Source: JAIOSF01 sp047159865
GTDB lineage: Bacteria > Campylobacterota > Campylobacteria > Campylobacterales > Arcobacteraceae
Assembly (NCBI RefSeq): GCF_047159865.1
Contig: NZ_AP038804.1
Coordinates: 1,736,001-1,800,000 of the forward strand
DNA length: 64,000 nt
Direction of reading: 5' to 3'
Shown here: positions 25,410 to 32,896 of the stretch, piece by piece
How the letters are laid out: the number at the start of each line of letters is the position of its first letter
Position numbering within the stretch: position 1 is the stretch's first letter
Notes under the pieces: generated by a model
What the model saw: only the letters and a program-made list of their open reading frames with translations
Told to the model about the DNA's origin: nothing
Database searches by the model: none
Position numbers and translations under genes: made by a program

Positions 25410-27533
25410 CTAAAATTTATATCTTAAACCTGCATAATATGCTCGTGATGGGGCAACTCTAATAGTAGCATCTTCCATGTTTTTGTTGTATCCAACTTGA
25501 ATAAACTGATAATAATCTTTATCTAAAAGATTTTCTATTTTTCCAAATATCTCTAGTGAGTTATTTATTTTATATTGTGTTCTTAAATTTACAACTTCAT
25601 ATCCAGGTTGTTTATATTTATTATCTTCATCTGCAAAATAATTACTTTTTGCTATAAGTTCTGGAGATACAATAAGACCTTCTGCCAATTTAAAATCAAG
25701 CGTTAGATTTAAAGTATGTTTAGAGGTTCTAGGAATTATATTTCCACTTAAATCTATTGGGGGATTCCCTCCATCATTTGGGTTGATAGAATATTTTTTG
25801 AACTTTGCATCTAAATAGGTATAGGCAATAGAGAAAGAAACCATTTTAGAACGATCACTATTAAGTGCTAATTCAAAACCACGACTTCTCATATCTCCAA
25901 GGTTTCCAACTGATTTATCGGCATCATCATCAGATGACCACATATAACTTCCTGCTCGTATACCTATATAATCTTCTCTATCAAGTTGATATATAGATGC
26001 ATCATATTGAAATGATGAAATATCTCCTGTAATTCCAATCTCTATGTTATTTGTAGTTTCTATATCTAAAGTTGTTTGAATATCAAGTGTTGGGTCTGCT
26101 TGGAGTTTATCTATATTCCCACTTATTTGTTGAGCTGTTGGTGCTCTAAAACCTGTTGCATAACTTGTGTAAATATTGTGATTGTTATTCAATTTATAAT
26201 TCAACCCAACTCTATAGGTATTGGCGTTATAAGAGGGTGTAGTATTGAGCGTTTTGTCAAGATTATTTTTGTAATTATATTTGATATCATCGTGTCTAAA
26301 ATTTATTGTTGAAGTTAAGTGATCTGTTAAGTGGTTTTGTAGTTCTAGATAAATAGCATTGATATCCTCTTCATTGTGCGAACTACCAACAATATCACCT
26401 TTTTTAACATTCGTAGCACTTGGACCATAACCATTTTTATAATTAGTTTGGGCATTAGATTTATTCTCTTGTTTGTTTCTAGCAATATTCACACCTGCCA
26501 TAATTGCAACTTTATCAAATGATTTTCTATACTCACTTTTAAAAGTATTTTGAATCCATTCTTCATCAGACTTATTTCTATGACTCTCCTCTAAACCGTC
26601 ATTATTAAGATCTATTGGTGAATAAAGATTAGTCGTGTCATCTTTATATCTTGAAAGATTTATCATAAGATTAGAAGTGTCATCTATATCGTCTGAGTAA
26701 GTAATAAATGTTTTTAATAATGTTGTATCATGATATCCAGAATATGACACCTCATTATTACTTGTAGGATTTGATTTCGCATTTGATTCTCCGTGGATAC
26801 TTGTTCCGTCTCCTGTTTTTCTTTTTGTATAATCTGCACCAAATGTTATATCACTCGTTTCTGTAAGATAGTGTTGATATTTTCCATTAATTGATTTGTG
26901 TTTTAGATATGCATCATCCCAGTAACCATCAGTATCTCTGATTGTTCCTTGCAATTGGAAAGCTCCATTTTCAAAACTTTGATTTGTTCCAGCTAATAAT
27001 CGTTTGAAACCAAAACTACCCATTTCTGCTTCTACTTTTGAGCTATTTATACCTTTAGCTCTTTTTGTAGTAATAATAATCGCACCTGAAATAGCATCGT
27101 TTCCATAGAGATAACTAGCACTACCTTTTATAACTTTTATAGAATCAATATTATCAAGGTCTAAATTTATTTTTCCCGATGTTTCTTGTACAGGTACACC
27201 ATCGATAACAACAGCAACACCAGGATTTTCACCCATGTACATTTGATTATCTATACCTCTTATATGTATTTTAACTCTATCATTACCAACATTTGATGCT
27301 GTAATTCCAGGTATAGTATTTAATATATTTTCAATATTAGTGGGGTTTATTTTTTCAATATCAGCTGAGCTTATTATTGCACTACTTGAGGTTTTTGTTG
27401 TTAAGTTTTTGAATTTGTCATCAATAGTTGAAGATGATACACTTATAGTTCCTAGCGTATCATTTGCATAAATTTGATTAAGTGAATTGAGTAAAATACA
27501 TGAGAGTAAAAACTTGTTTTTTGAAAGTTTCAT
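25410..27533 (-). CDS. TonB-dependent outer-membrane receptor
   Basis: A 707-residue protein with a signal peptide ending QIYA, a TonB-box-like segment (GTISVSSS), a plug domain (IENILNTIPGITASNVG, VVIDGVPV, IKVIKGSASYLYGNDAISG) and a barrel ending in GLRYKF, whose terminal phenylalanine suits outer-membrane assembly. The closest general type is a catecholate-siderophore or haem receptor; substrate cannot be read from sequence. Nickel import through a FrpB4-like receptor is possible given the hydrogenase island, but the polyferredoxin neighbour favours iron. Its ribosome site AAGGAAAATC lies in one arm of a 14-bp palindrome. Confidence 0.92.
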   Translation of the reverse strand: MKLSKNKFLLSCILLNSLNQIYANDTLGTISVSSSTIDDKFKNLTTKTSSSAIISSADIEKINPTNIENILNTIPGITASNVGNDRVKIHIRGIDNQMYMGENPGVAVVIDGVPVQETSGKINLDLDNIDSIKVIKGSASYLYGNDAISGAIIITTKRAKGINSSKVEAEMGSFGFKRLLAGTNQSFENGAFQLQGTIRDTDGYWDDAYLKHKSINGKYQHYLTETSDITFGADYTKRKTGDGTSIHGESNAKSNPTSNNEVSYSGYHDTTLLKTFITYSDDIDDTSNLMINLSRYKDDTTNLYSPIDLNNDGLEESHRNKSDEEWIQNTFKSEYRKSFDKVAIMAGVNIARNKQENKSNAQTNYKNGYGPSATNVKKGDIVGSSHNEEDINAIYLELQNHLTDHLTSTINFRHDDIKYNYKNNLDKTLNTTPSYNANTYRVGLNYKLNNNHNIYTSYATGFRAPTAQQISGNIDKLQADPTLDIQTTLDIETTNNIEIGITGDISSFQYDASIYQLDREDYIGIRAGSYMWSSDDDADKSVGNLGDMRSRGFELALNSDRSKMVSFSIAYTYLDAKFKKYSINPNDGGNPPIDLSGNIIPRTSKHTLNLTLDFKLAEGLIVSPELIAKSNYFADEDNKYKQPGYEVVNLRTQYKINNSLEIFGKIENLLDKDYYQFIQVGYNKNMEDATIRVAPSRAYYAGLRYKF

Positions 27534-27540
27534 TGATTTT

Positions 27541-27581
27541 CCTTAAAGATAAAATGTAATTTTTGAATTTTATCTTTAAGG
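27541..27581 (-). promoter_or_regulatory. 14-bp perfect palindrome covering the receptor ribosome site
   Basis: CCTTAAAGATAAAA (27541-27554) and TTTTATCTTTAAGG (27568-27581) are perfect inverted arms with a 13-base loop. In minus-strand RNA the 3' arm contains the AAGG ribosome site of the TonB-dependent receptor. A transcript reading through from arginine kinase would form the hairpin and hide the site. A transcript from the promoter at 27567-27599 would start inside it and leave the site free. Confidence 0.5.
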
Positions 27582-27599
27582 TGTTAATTAAGTGTTAAT
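27567..27599 (-). promoter_or_regulatory. TonB-dependent receptor promoter with 11-bp-spaced direct repeats
   Basis: On the minus strand: ATTAACAC-TTA-ATTAACAC, then 8 bp, then TAAAAT (complement of 27567-27572). Half-sites are 27592-27599 and 27581-27588. Half-site sequence, the 11-bp period and the 8-bp gap to the -10 box all match the exbB promoter. Confidence 0.5.
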
Positions 27600-27608
27600 A
27601 AGTAATTG

Positions 27609-28637
27609 TTATAATGATTTTTCTATTTTGATTAGCTCTACAACACCATCATACATATCTTGAACACATTGTACTTCTGTTACACCTAATCTTCTTTTAT
27701 TTGAGATATCATAAACTCCACCAGTACTTTTTGAGTGTTCCCCATCTGTACCTCTTATTTGTAAGTGGTATTTATCTGTAATCTCTTTAAATCTATCCAT
27801 ATCTTCTGCTAACTTTGGTACAGCAATATGAACACTAGCTCTCATAGCAGTTCCTAAGTTTGTAGGACACGATGTGATATATCCTAAGTGTTTTGAAAAT
27901 GAAAATGCCATAGTTTTTTCTAAATGTTTAATAGCATTGATAAGTCGTGTAAATACCTCTTTTATATCTCCACCTTTTTGCATAGATATAATTCGCAGTT
28001 GATCTTCTTCATTTACCCATACTAAAAATGTTTTATCAGTATTATGGAATATTCCTCTATTTTTTGGCCAGTTTCTATTTAATCCAGCAGTTTCTAAAAA
28101 TCTGTCTCCCTCTTTAAATAAGAAGTGATCTTTGATTAAAGTATCTCTATCTTCATCACTTAAATCATCTAGTGAGTAGTATTGACCTTTAAACTCTCCA
28201 TTTAAAGAGTTAAGAGCATCTGTTACAGTAGTTTGAATCTCTTTTCTTTGTGTATCAGAAATAGCAGGTCCTAATGGAAACTTATCTAAATTTCTACCAA
28301 CTCTAATTCTTGTTGATACAATAAACTCATTATCTGGATCTGGATTTACAGCTTGTAAATCATCTGGATTTAAATTTGTTTGGTGTGTATCTTCTTTTGT
28401 AAAACCATGATATTCTTTTATAATAGGGTCAAAAAACTCGCCAAATGTTGTATAAGATTCTTTATCTCCTGCATATGCACCAATCCCGCTATCAGGGTTT
28501 TGTACACCAGAGTTAACAACATCCAAAATAGTAAAACCATTTTCTGTTTGTTTATCTTTTAAACTTTCAAAAACATCTTTTGTAAGATATTTTGCCATAA
28601 GCGATTTGTGTTCTTGAGTAAATTTTGGGTATTCCAT
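27609..28637 (-). CDS. Arginine kinase (ATP:guanido phosphotransferase)
   Basis: A 342-residue full-length phosphagen kinase. The N-terminal domain reads like animal arginine kinase (KYLTKDVFESLKDKQT, SGVQNPDSGIGAYA). Catalytic features are intact: STRIRVGR (R110, R112), WVNEED (E210/E211), SCPTNLGT with the reactive Cys257, and IRGTDGEH (R295, E300). It would transfer phosphate between ATP and arginine to buffer energy. The acidic GEH residue marks arginine rather than creatine specificity. It starts 14 bp after argB on the same strand, so it is probably cotranscribed with an arginine-biosynthesis gene. Phosphagen kinases are typical of animals and known from only scattered bacteria, so lateral acquisition is likely. 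Confidence 0.95.
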   Translation of the reverse strand: MEYPKFTQEHKSLMAKYLTKDVFESLKDKQTENGFTILDVVNSGVQNPDSGIGAYAGDKESYTTFGEFFDPIIKEYHGFTKEDTHQTNLNPDDLQAVNPDPDNEFIVSTRIRVGRNLDKFPLGPAISDTQRKEIQTTVTDALNSLNGEFKGQYYSLDDLSDEDRDTLIKDHFLFKEGDRFLETAGLNRNWPKNRGIFHNTDKTFLVWVNEEDQLRIISMQKGGDIKEVFTRLINAIKHLEKTMAFSFSKHLGYITSCPTNLGTAMRASVHIAVPKLAEDMDRFKEITDKYHLQIRGTDGEHSKSTGGVYDISNKRRLGVTEVQCVQDMYDGVVELIKIEKSL

Positions 28638-28651
28638 ATTTTTTCCTTATT

Positions 28652-29506
28652 TTAAGATTGTTTGATAACTGTTCCTATACCTTCACTTGTAAATACTTCT
28701 AATAATAATGAATGTTGAATTCTTCCATCAATGATATGTGCTTTTTCTACTCCACCATGAATAGCTTCTAAACAAGCATCAACTTTTGGAATCATACCGC
28801 CTGTAATCGTTTCATCCTTCTTGTATGCTTTGATTTCATCTTCAGTAAGAGTTGTTAATAAATTTTTATCTTTATCCATAACTCCTGCTATATCTGTCAT
28901 AAATATTACTTTTCTAGCTTTTAATGAAGCTGCAATTTTACTAGCTGCAAGATCAGCATTGATATTAAATCCCGGATGATTTACTTCATTCCCAGATGCA
29001 ATAGGGGCAATAACAGGGATAAATTTTTCTGTTAGCAGGTTTTCAACGACTTCATTATTTACATCTGTAATTTGTCCAACAAGTCCGTATCTTCCATTAT
29101 CTTTTGGCTTGGCTATTAAAAAATCACCATCTTTTCCTGTAATACCAATAGCTTTTCCACCATGAACATTTAACAAAGTAGTTATCTCTTTATTGATGTT
29201 TCCAGCTAAAACCATCTCAACTACTTCCATAACTTGTTCATCTGTAACTCTCATCCCATCTACAAATTCACTTTGTATTTGCATCTTATCTAAGATTGAA
29301 TTTATTTTATTTCCACCACCATGTACTATAACAGGTTTGATCCCTACCATATAAAGAAGTACAATATCTTGGGCAAATCTGTCTTTTAATTCTGGATTTA
29401 TTTGTGCAGAACCACCATATTTTATAACAAAAATTTCATTTTTGAATTTTTTTATGTAAGGCAATGCATCAAGGAGTAGTTTTGCTTGTTCTATCTTTTT
29501 TTTCAC
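28652..29506 (-). CDS. argB: ArgB, acetylglutamate kinase
   Basis: A 284-residue amino acid kinase-fold protein with VIKYGGSAQ, IVHGGGNKIN, NINADLAASKIA and GGMIPKVDACLEAI, all diagnostic for N-acetylglutamate kinase, the second step of arginine synthesis. The start is GTG (29504-29506) preceded by AAAAAGGTAAAATA. A -10 box TATAAT on the minus strand (29535-29540) lies upstream, back to back with the psiE-like promoter. No other arg gene is adjacent; arginine kinase follows. Confidence 0.94.
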   Translation of the reverse strand: MKKKIEQAKLLLDALPYIKKFKNEIFVIKYGGSAQINPELKDRFAQDIVLLYMVGIKPVIVHGGGNKINSILDKMQIQSEFVDGMRVTDEQVMEVVEMVLAGNINKEITTLLNVHGGKAIGITGKDGDFLIAKPKDNGRYGLVGQITDVNNEVVENLLTEKFIPVIAPIASGNEVNHPGFNINADLAASKIAASLKARKVIFMTDIAGVMDKDKNLLTTLTEDEIKAYKKDETITGGMIPKVDACLEAIHGGVEKAHIIDGRIQHSLLLEVFTSEGIGTVIKQS

Positions 29507-29584
29507 TATTTTACCTTTTTAATAAGTTGTAAGTATTATAACAAAAATTACATTCTAGTAACAAATAAAATAACATTATTTAGT

Positions 29585-29590
29585 TATAAT
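29585..29590 (+). promoter_or_regulatory. -10 box TATAAT for the PsiE-like gene
   Basis: TATAAT 32 bp before the ATG at 29622, with the ribosome site AAAAGGATG between. It is divergent from the argB promoter. No -35 element is evident, which is normal for Campylobacterota sigma-70 promoters. Confidence 0.45.
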
Positions 29591-29621
29591 ACGAAAAATA
29601 TAACTTTACAAAAGGATGTAA

Positions 29622-30026
29622 ATGAGAAAATTTAGAGCTTTTTTCTACAATAAATTTTATATAGAATTGATATTGGCAAGTGTTTTATTTGTGATAGCTA
29701 TTGGTACAAATAGTATGATAAATATCATTATATATCTTTTATACTTTATAATTATGCTTGAAATTGTGCGTGCTGTAATGAGTTTTTTAAGAGAAAAAAG
29801 AGTGCAAATACGGATACTTATTGATGCTTTTATTATTTTGACATTACGAGAATTAATCGTTAATGTTGTTAAAATTAATGAGATCAAAATAGATAGTATA
29901 GAAACTCTTTTCGGAAGTACACCTAACTATCATATTTTAATATTTTCAGGAGTGTTACTGTTCTTATTTTTATTAAGATGGTTAGCTTTTGTTACTTCTC
30001 CTGATAAATACAACACAAAAAATTGA
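29622..30026 (+). CDS. PsiE-like small membrane protein
   Basis: A 134-residue protein with four hydrophobic segments and the PsiE-type stretch RVQIRILIDAFIILTLRELIV between helices two and three. PsiE was named for phosphate-starvation induction in E. coli; its activity is unknown. The gene is monocistronic, divergent from argB and converging on the next gene with only 2 bp between stops. No Pho-type site is obvious in front of it. Confidence 0.7.
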   Translation: MRKFRAFFYNKFYIELILASVLFVIAIGTNSMINIIIYLLYFIIMLEIVRAVMSFLREKRVQIRILIDAFIILTLRELIVNVVKINEIKIDSIETLFGSTPNYHILIFSGVLLFLFLLRWLAFVTSPDKYNTKN

Positions 30027-30028
30027 AG

Positions 30029-30889
30029 TTAATTCTTTTTTTTAGTGAAATATATAAATAAACCTAAAGCGATAAATAAAAAAGAAACACCTCCTATAAG
30101 TGATACAGCATGTATCATTTGGGAGTAATTATCAATAGCAATTTTAAACACTACCATAAGTGATTCTATGAGTAGGGCGATGATAATAGTAACAGAGAAC
30201 TTAATAAGAACTTTATACTCAGAAGCACTATTTTTAGAATAGCTCTTAAACACCACTTCTTGTTCGAGTATTGTTTTTGCCAAGTCAAAAACAGCCAATC
30301 CTAATGTAAGAGCTATAACTGGTTTGAAAATTGACTCAATAGAAAGACCTGGTTTATAAAAAATCGAATTTATAAATTCAAAAAATGAATAACCCACTGC
30401 AAATAATGCTAAAAGCATCATCACAAATGCAGTAATAAAATAAAAACTTTTACTCAGTATATTGAACTCTTTATGTACTTCAACAAGACCCAATCTTTGT
30501 AGAAGTTGATTTATTTTAAAATCAAAAAAATAGATTTTATCACCTTCTTGTTTTGCAACTGTTAAACAAGTAGCTCCTGAAGCACTACTGATGTATGGTT
30601 GAGAAACTGAGATATCATTTTCATTAAAGTGGAGTTTATTTAGAAGATATTGTCTATTACTACCTATTTGCATAGTATTTATTTTTGTTCTATAAATATT
30701 ATTTGAAATTTGATTTAAAGTTTGACTATCACAAAAATAAGCTAGTTCCAATGATGGAAATATTTTAAAAAGCTTTTTAAAATTATCAGATTCTTTGAGA
30801 TGTAACTCCCCTACATTACGAATAGTTTCTGTTAAAAATTTGTTGATATCTTCACTATTTGTTTTATATGTTTGCATAAATTCTTGCAT
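30029..30889 (-). CDS. Membrane protein with PDC/Cache-like sensor region
   Basis: A 286-residue protein with no family I can name firmly. Residues about 1-130 look like a ligand-binding sensor domain. The stretch YISSASGATCLTVAKQEGDK is strikingly similar in pattern to YISKASGNMCRTYSTIVEIK in the neighbouring EAL protein. Four hydrophobic helices follow (about 145-172, 190-210, 227-250, 258-280). It starts 11 bp after the EAL gene with AAAAGGTAAA as ribosome site, so the two are probably one operon and may respond to one stimulus. There is no output domain in it. Confidence 0.6.
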   Translation of the reverse strand: MQEFMQTYKTNSEDINKFLTETIRNVGELHLKESDNFKKLFKIFPSLELAYFCDSQTLNQISNNIYRTKINTMQIGSNRQYLLNKLHFNENDISVSQPYISSASGATCLTVAKQEGDKIYFFDFKINQLLQRLGLVEVHKEFNILSKSFYFITAFVMMLLALFAVGYSFFEFINSIFYKPGLSIESIFKPVIALTLGLAVFDLAKTILEQEVVFKSYSKNSASEYKVLIKFSVTIIIALLIESLMVVFKIAIDNYSQMIHAVSLIGGVSFLFIALGLFIYFTKKKN

Positions 30890-30900
30890 ATTTTACCTTT

Positions 30901-32088
30901 TTAGTGAGTTACAATATCTAAACACAATATATATTTAGTATCTTTAATCTCTACAATAGTAGAATAGGTACGACACATATTACCACTTGCTTTTGAAATA
31001 TATTTTGTGCTAAGATAGTTACATCTTGAAGAGTTCTTTGCGATGAAATAATACTCTTTTAAGCTATGGTCATGATTATCTCGTGTTGGTTTAAATAAAA
31101 TACTATCTTGAATATTAATAATAGTATCTTGATGTTGTAATCCTGTATGAAAATCAATTTTATATATTGCTTCTAAGTGACTATGGTTTATGATGATATT
31201 TTTTAGTTTCTCTTCTAAATTATGAGCATTTTTATTATATTCTTCAATTATTTTATGCGATAAGTTTTCCGAATTTGTTAAAGTAACTCTTTTTTGATCA
31301 ATCACATTGTGTATTCTTTCTGTATAGTTGTCCCCTATATCATTGATGGAATTATAAATATCTTTTTCTATTTTGCAGTCAATAATATCTTGTGGTCGTT
31401 CAAAATAAAACCCTTGGAATATATCAATATCTTTTTCCATACAATTAAGTATTTCATCTTTTTTTTCAACCCCTTCTGCTAGAACAATTGCACCAATTTT
31501 ATGACACATTTTAGATACAGCATGTAGTATTTCAGAGTTTATGAAATTTTCATGAACATCATATATAATTGAACGGTCTATTTTTACGATATCAGGTTTG
31601 ATCAAAGCAAGTCTATCAAAACTAGAATAACCTGTTCCAAAATCATCAATAGCAATTATAAAACCATGTTTTCTATATAAATCAACAAACTTTTTAATAG
31701 CAGTGTTATCTTTGATCTCATCTTCTTTTATCTCTAATACTATATTTTTAGGGGAGATGTTTTTACTCTCTACAATATCTATAAATTTATAATACTCTTC
31801 ACTATCAATAAATGAAGACTCAAAGTTTAAAAACAATAAAATCTCTTTATTTTTCTTGTGATAGGATATAAATTTATCAAGTGCTAATTCTCTTACATAC
31901 GAATCTAAAACATTTCCTAAGTTCTCTTTTTGAGCTTGTTTAAAAAGATACATTGGAGATATAAAATCACCATTATCATCATACGCTCTTGTAAGTGCTT
32001 CAAATGCTAAAATATTTTTATTTTTTATAGAAATAATTGGTTGAAAAAATATCTTGATTCTTTTTTTGTTTATTAACTCTTCAATCAT
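30901..32088 (-). CDS. EAL-domain cyclic-di-GMP phosphodiesterase with C-terminal sensor
   Basis: A 395-residue protein. The EAL domain (about residues 5-235) keeps the catalytic signature: EALTR, the DDFGTGYSS metal loop, KIDRSI and LAEGVE, so hydrolysis of cyclic-di-GMP is likely. Residues about 270-395 form a second domain with SKASGNMCRTYSTI, shared with the membrane protein encoded next. There is no membrane helix, so sensing would be cytoplasmic unless relayed. A cluster of cyclic-di-GMP genes in the region includes a FIST-GGDEF cyclase at 44.8 kb. Confidence 0.88.
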   Translation of the reverse strand: MIEELINKKRIKIFFQPIISIKNKNILAFEALTRAYDDNGDFISPMYLFKQAQKENLGNVLDSYVRELALDKFISYHKKNKEILLFLNFESSFIDSEEYYKFIDIVESKNISPKNIVLEIKEDEIKDNTAIKKFVDLYRKHGFIIAIDDFGTGYSSFDRLALIKPDIVKIDRSIIYDVHENFINSEILHAVSKMCHKIGAIVLAEGVEKKDEILNCMEKDIDIFQGFYFERPQDIIDCKIEKDIYNSINDIGDNYTERIHNVIDQKRVTLTNSENLSHKIIEEYNKNAHNLEEKLKNIIINHSHLEAIYKIDFHTGLQHQDTIINIQDSILFKPTRDNHDHSLKEYYFIAKNSSRCNYLSTKYISKASGNMCRTYSTIVEIKDTKYILCLDIVTH

Positions 32089-32206
32089 TTAATATCCTTT
32101 TTTTGTATATTATATACTATGTATATAGTTATTGCAAATATAAATCTGTATAGTTTTTAATCAAACTAAAAATTTAAGATATATTTGATCACTATTAATC
32201 TTATTA

Positions 32207-32896
32207 TTATACTTTTAAAACATATCCAAAGTTGATAATATTTTCAATATTTAGATTTGGTGTTTTCTTTTTTATTCGTGAAATAGTATCTCTAATTGTA
32301 GAGTTTGAGATATCTTTTGAATTCCAAATAAGTTCTTTGAGAGATTCATAAGAGATATTGTTATTGATATTAGTACAAAATAAGTATAAAATATCTATCT
32401 CTTTTTTTGTAAGTTTAAGTGGAATCTGATTGATGAATAAAGTTTTTGTGTCTAAATCATAGGTGTATTGTGAATCTAATGTTACAATAATTCTATTTTG
32501 GTTTATATGTTTAGTTTTACTATTTTGAAGAAGTTTATTAACAATGCTCAAAGCTATCTCAACATCTTTTTCATCAAAAGGTTTAGAAAGATAACCAAAG
32601 ATATTTGTTTGACTTGTCTCTTTTATCGTTTCTGAATCATTATGTGCTGTAGTAAAAACAATGGGTAAAAAGTAAGATTGGTTGAGTCTTTTAGCACATT
32701 CTATTCCATCGATTACACCTTGTATATTGATATCCATAAAAACTAAATCTATCTTTACTAAGTTGATGATATGTTCTGCATCTTTAGCATTTTTAGCTTC
32801 AAAAATAGAATCAATATTAAAAGATTGTAAAATACCTTTGAGGTATTGCATCGCTATTATTTCATCTTCTACTATGAGTACGCTATTAAATTTCAT
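32207..32896 (-). CDS. Response regulator, receiver plus OmpR-type winged helix
   Basis: A 229-residue protein. The receiver domain has EDE near the N-terminus, phospho-acceptor in LVFMDINIQG, TTAHND and the lysine of LSKPFDE. The C-terminal winged helix shows LKLTKKEIDILYLF and RDTISRIKKK. It overlaps the upstream DISM kinase gene by 11 bp and so forms a cognate pair. It is one of two regulators that could bind the tandem TTCCGTCA boxes found near both kinase operons. Confidence 0.9.
   Translation of the reverse strand: MKFNSVLIVEDEIIAMQYLKGILQSFNIDSIFEAKNAKDAEHIINLVKIDLVFMDINIQGVIDGIECAKRLNQSYFLPIVFTTAHNDSETIKETSQTNIFGYLSKPFDEKDVEIALSIVNKLLQNSKTKHINQNRIIVTLDSQYTYDLDTKTLFINQIPLKLTKKEIDILYLFCTNINNNISYESLKELIWNSKDISNSTIRDTISRIKKKTPNLNIENIINFGYVLKV

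Noticed and set aside
27609..28637. Possible loss of catalytic residues in arginine kinase, because GTDGEHSKS differs from the GTRGEHTES of horseshoe crab.
   Set aside because: Aligned with creatine kinase (RGTGGVD), the essential positions are the first Arg and the Glu of GEH, both present; the changed positions vary among active enzymes.
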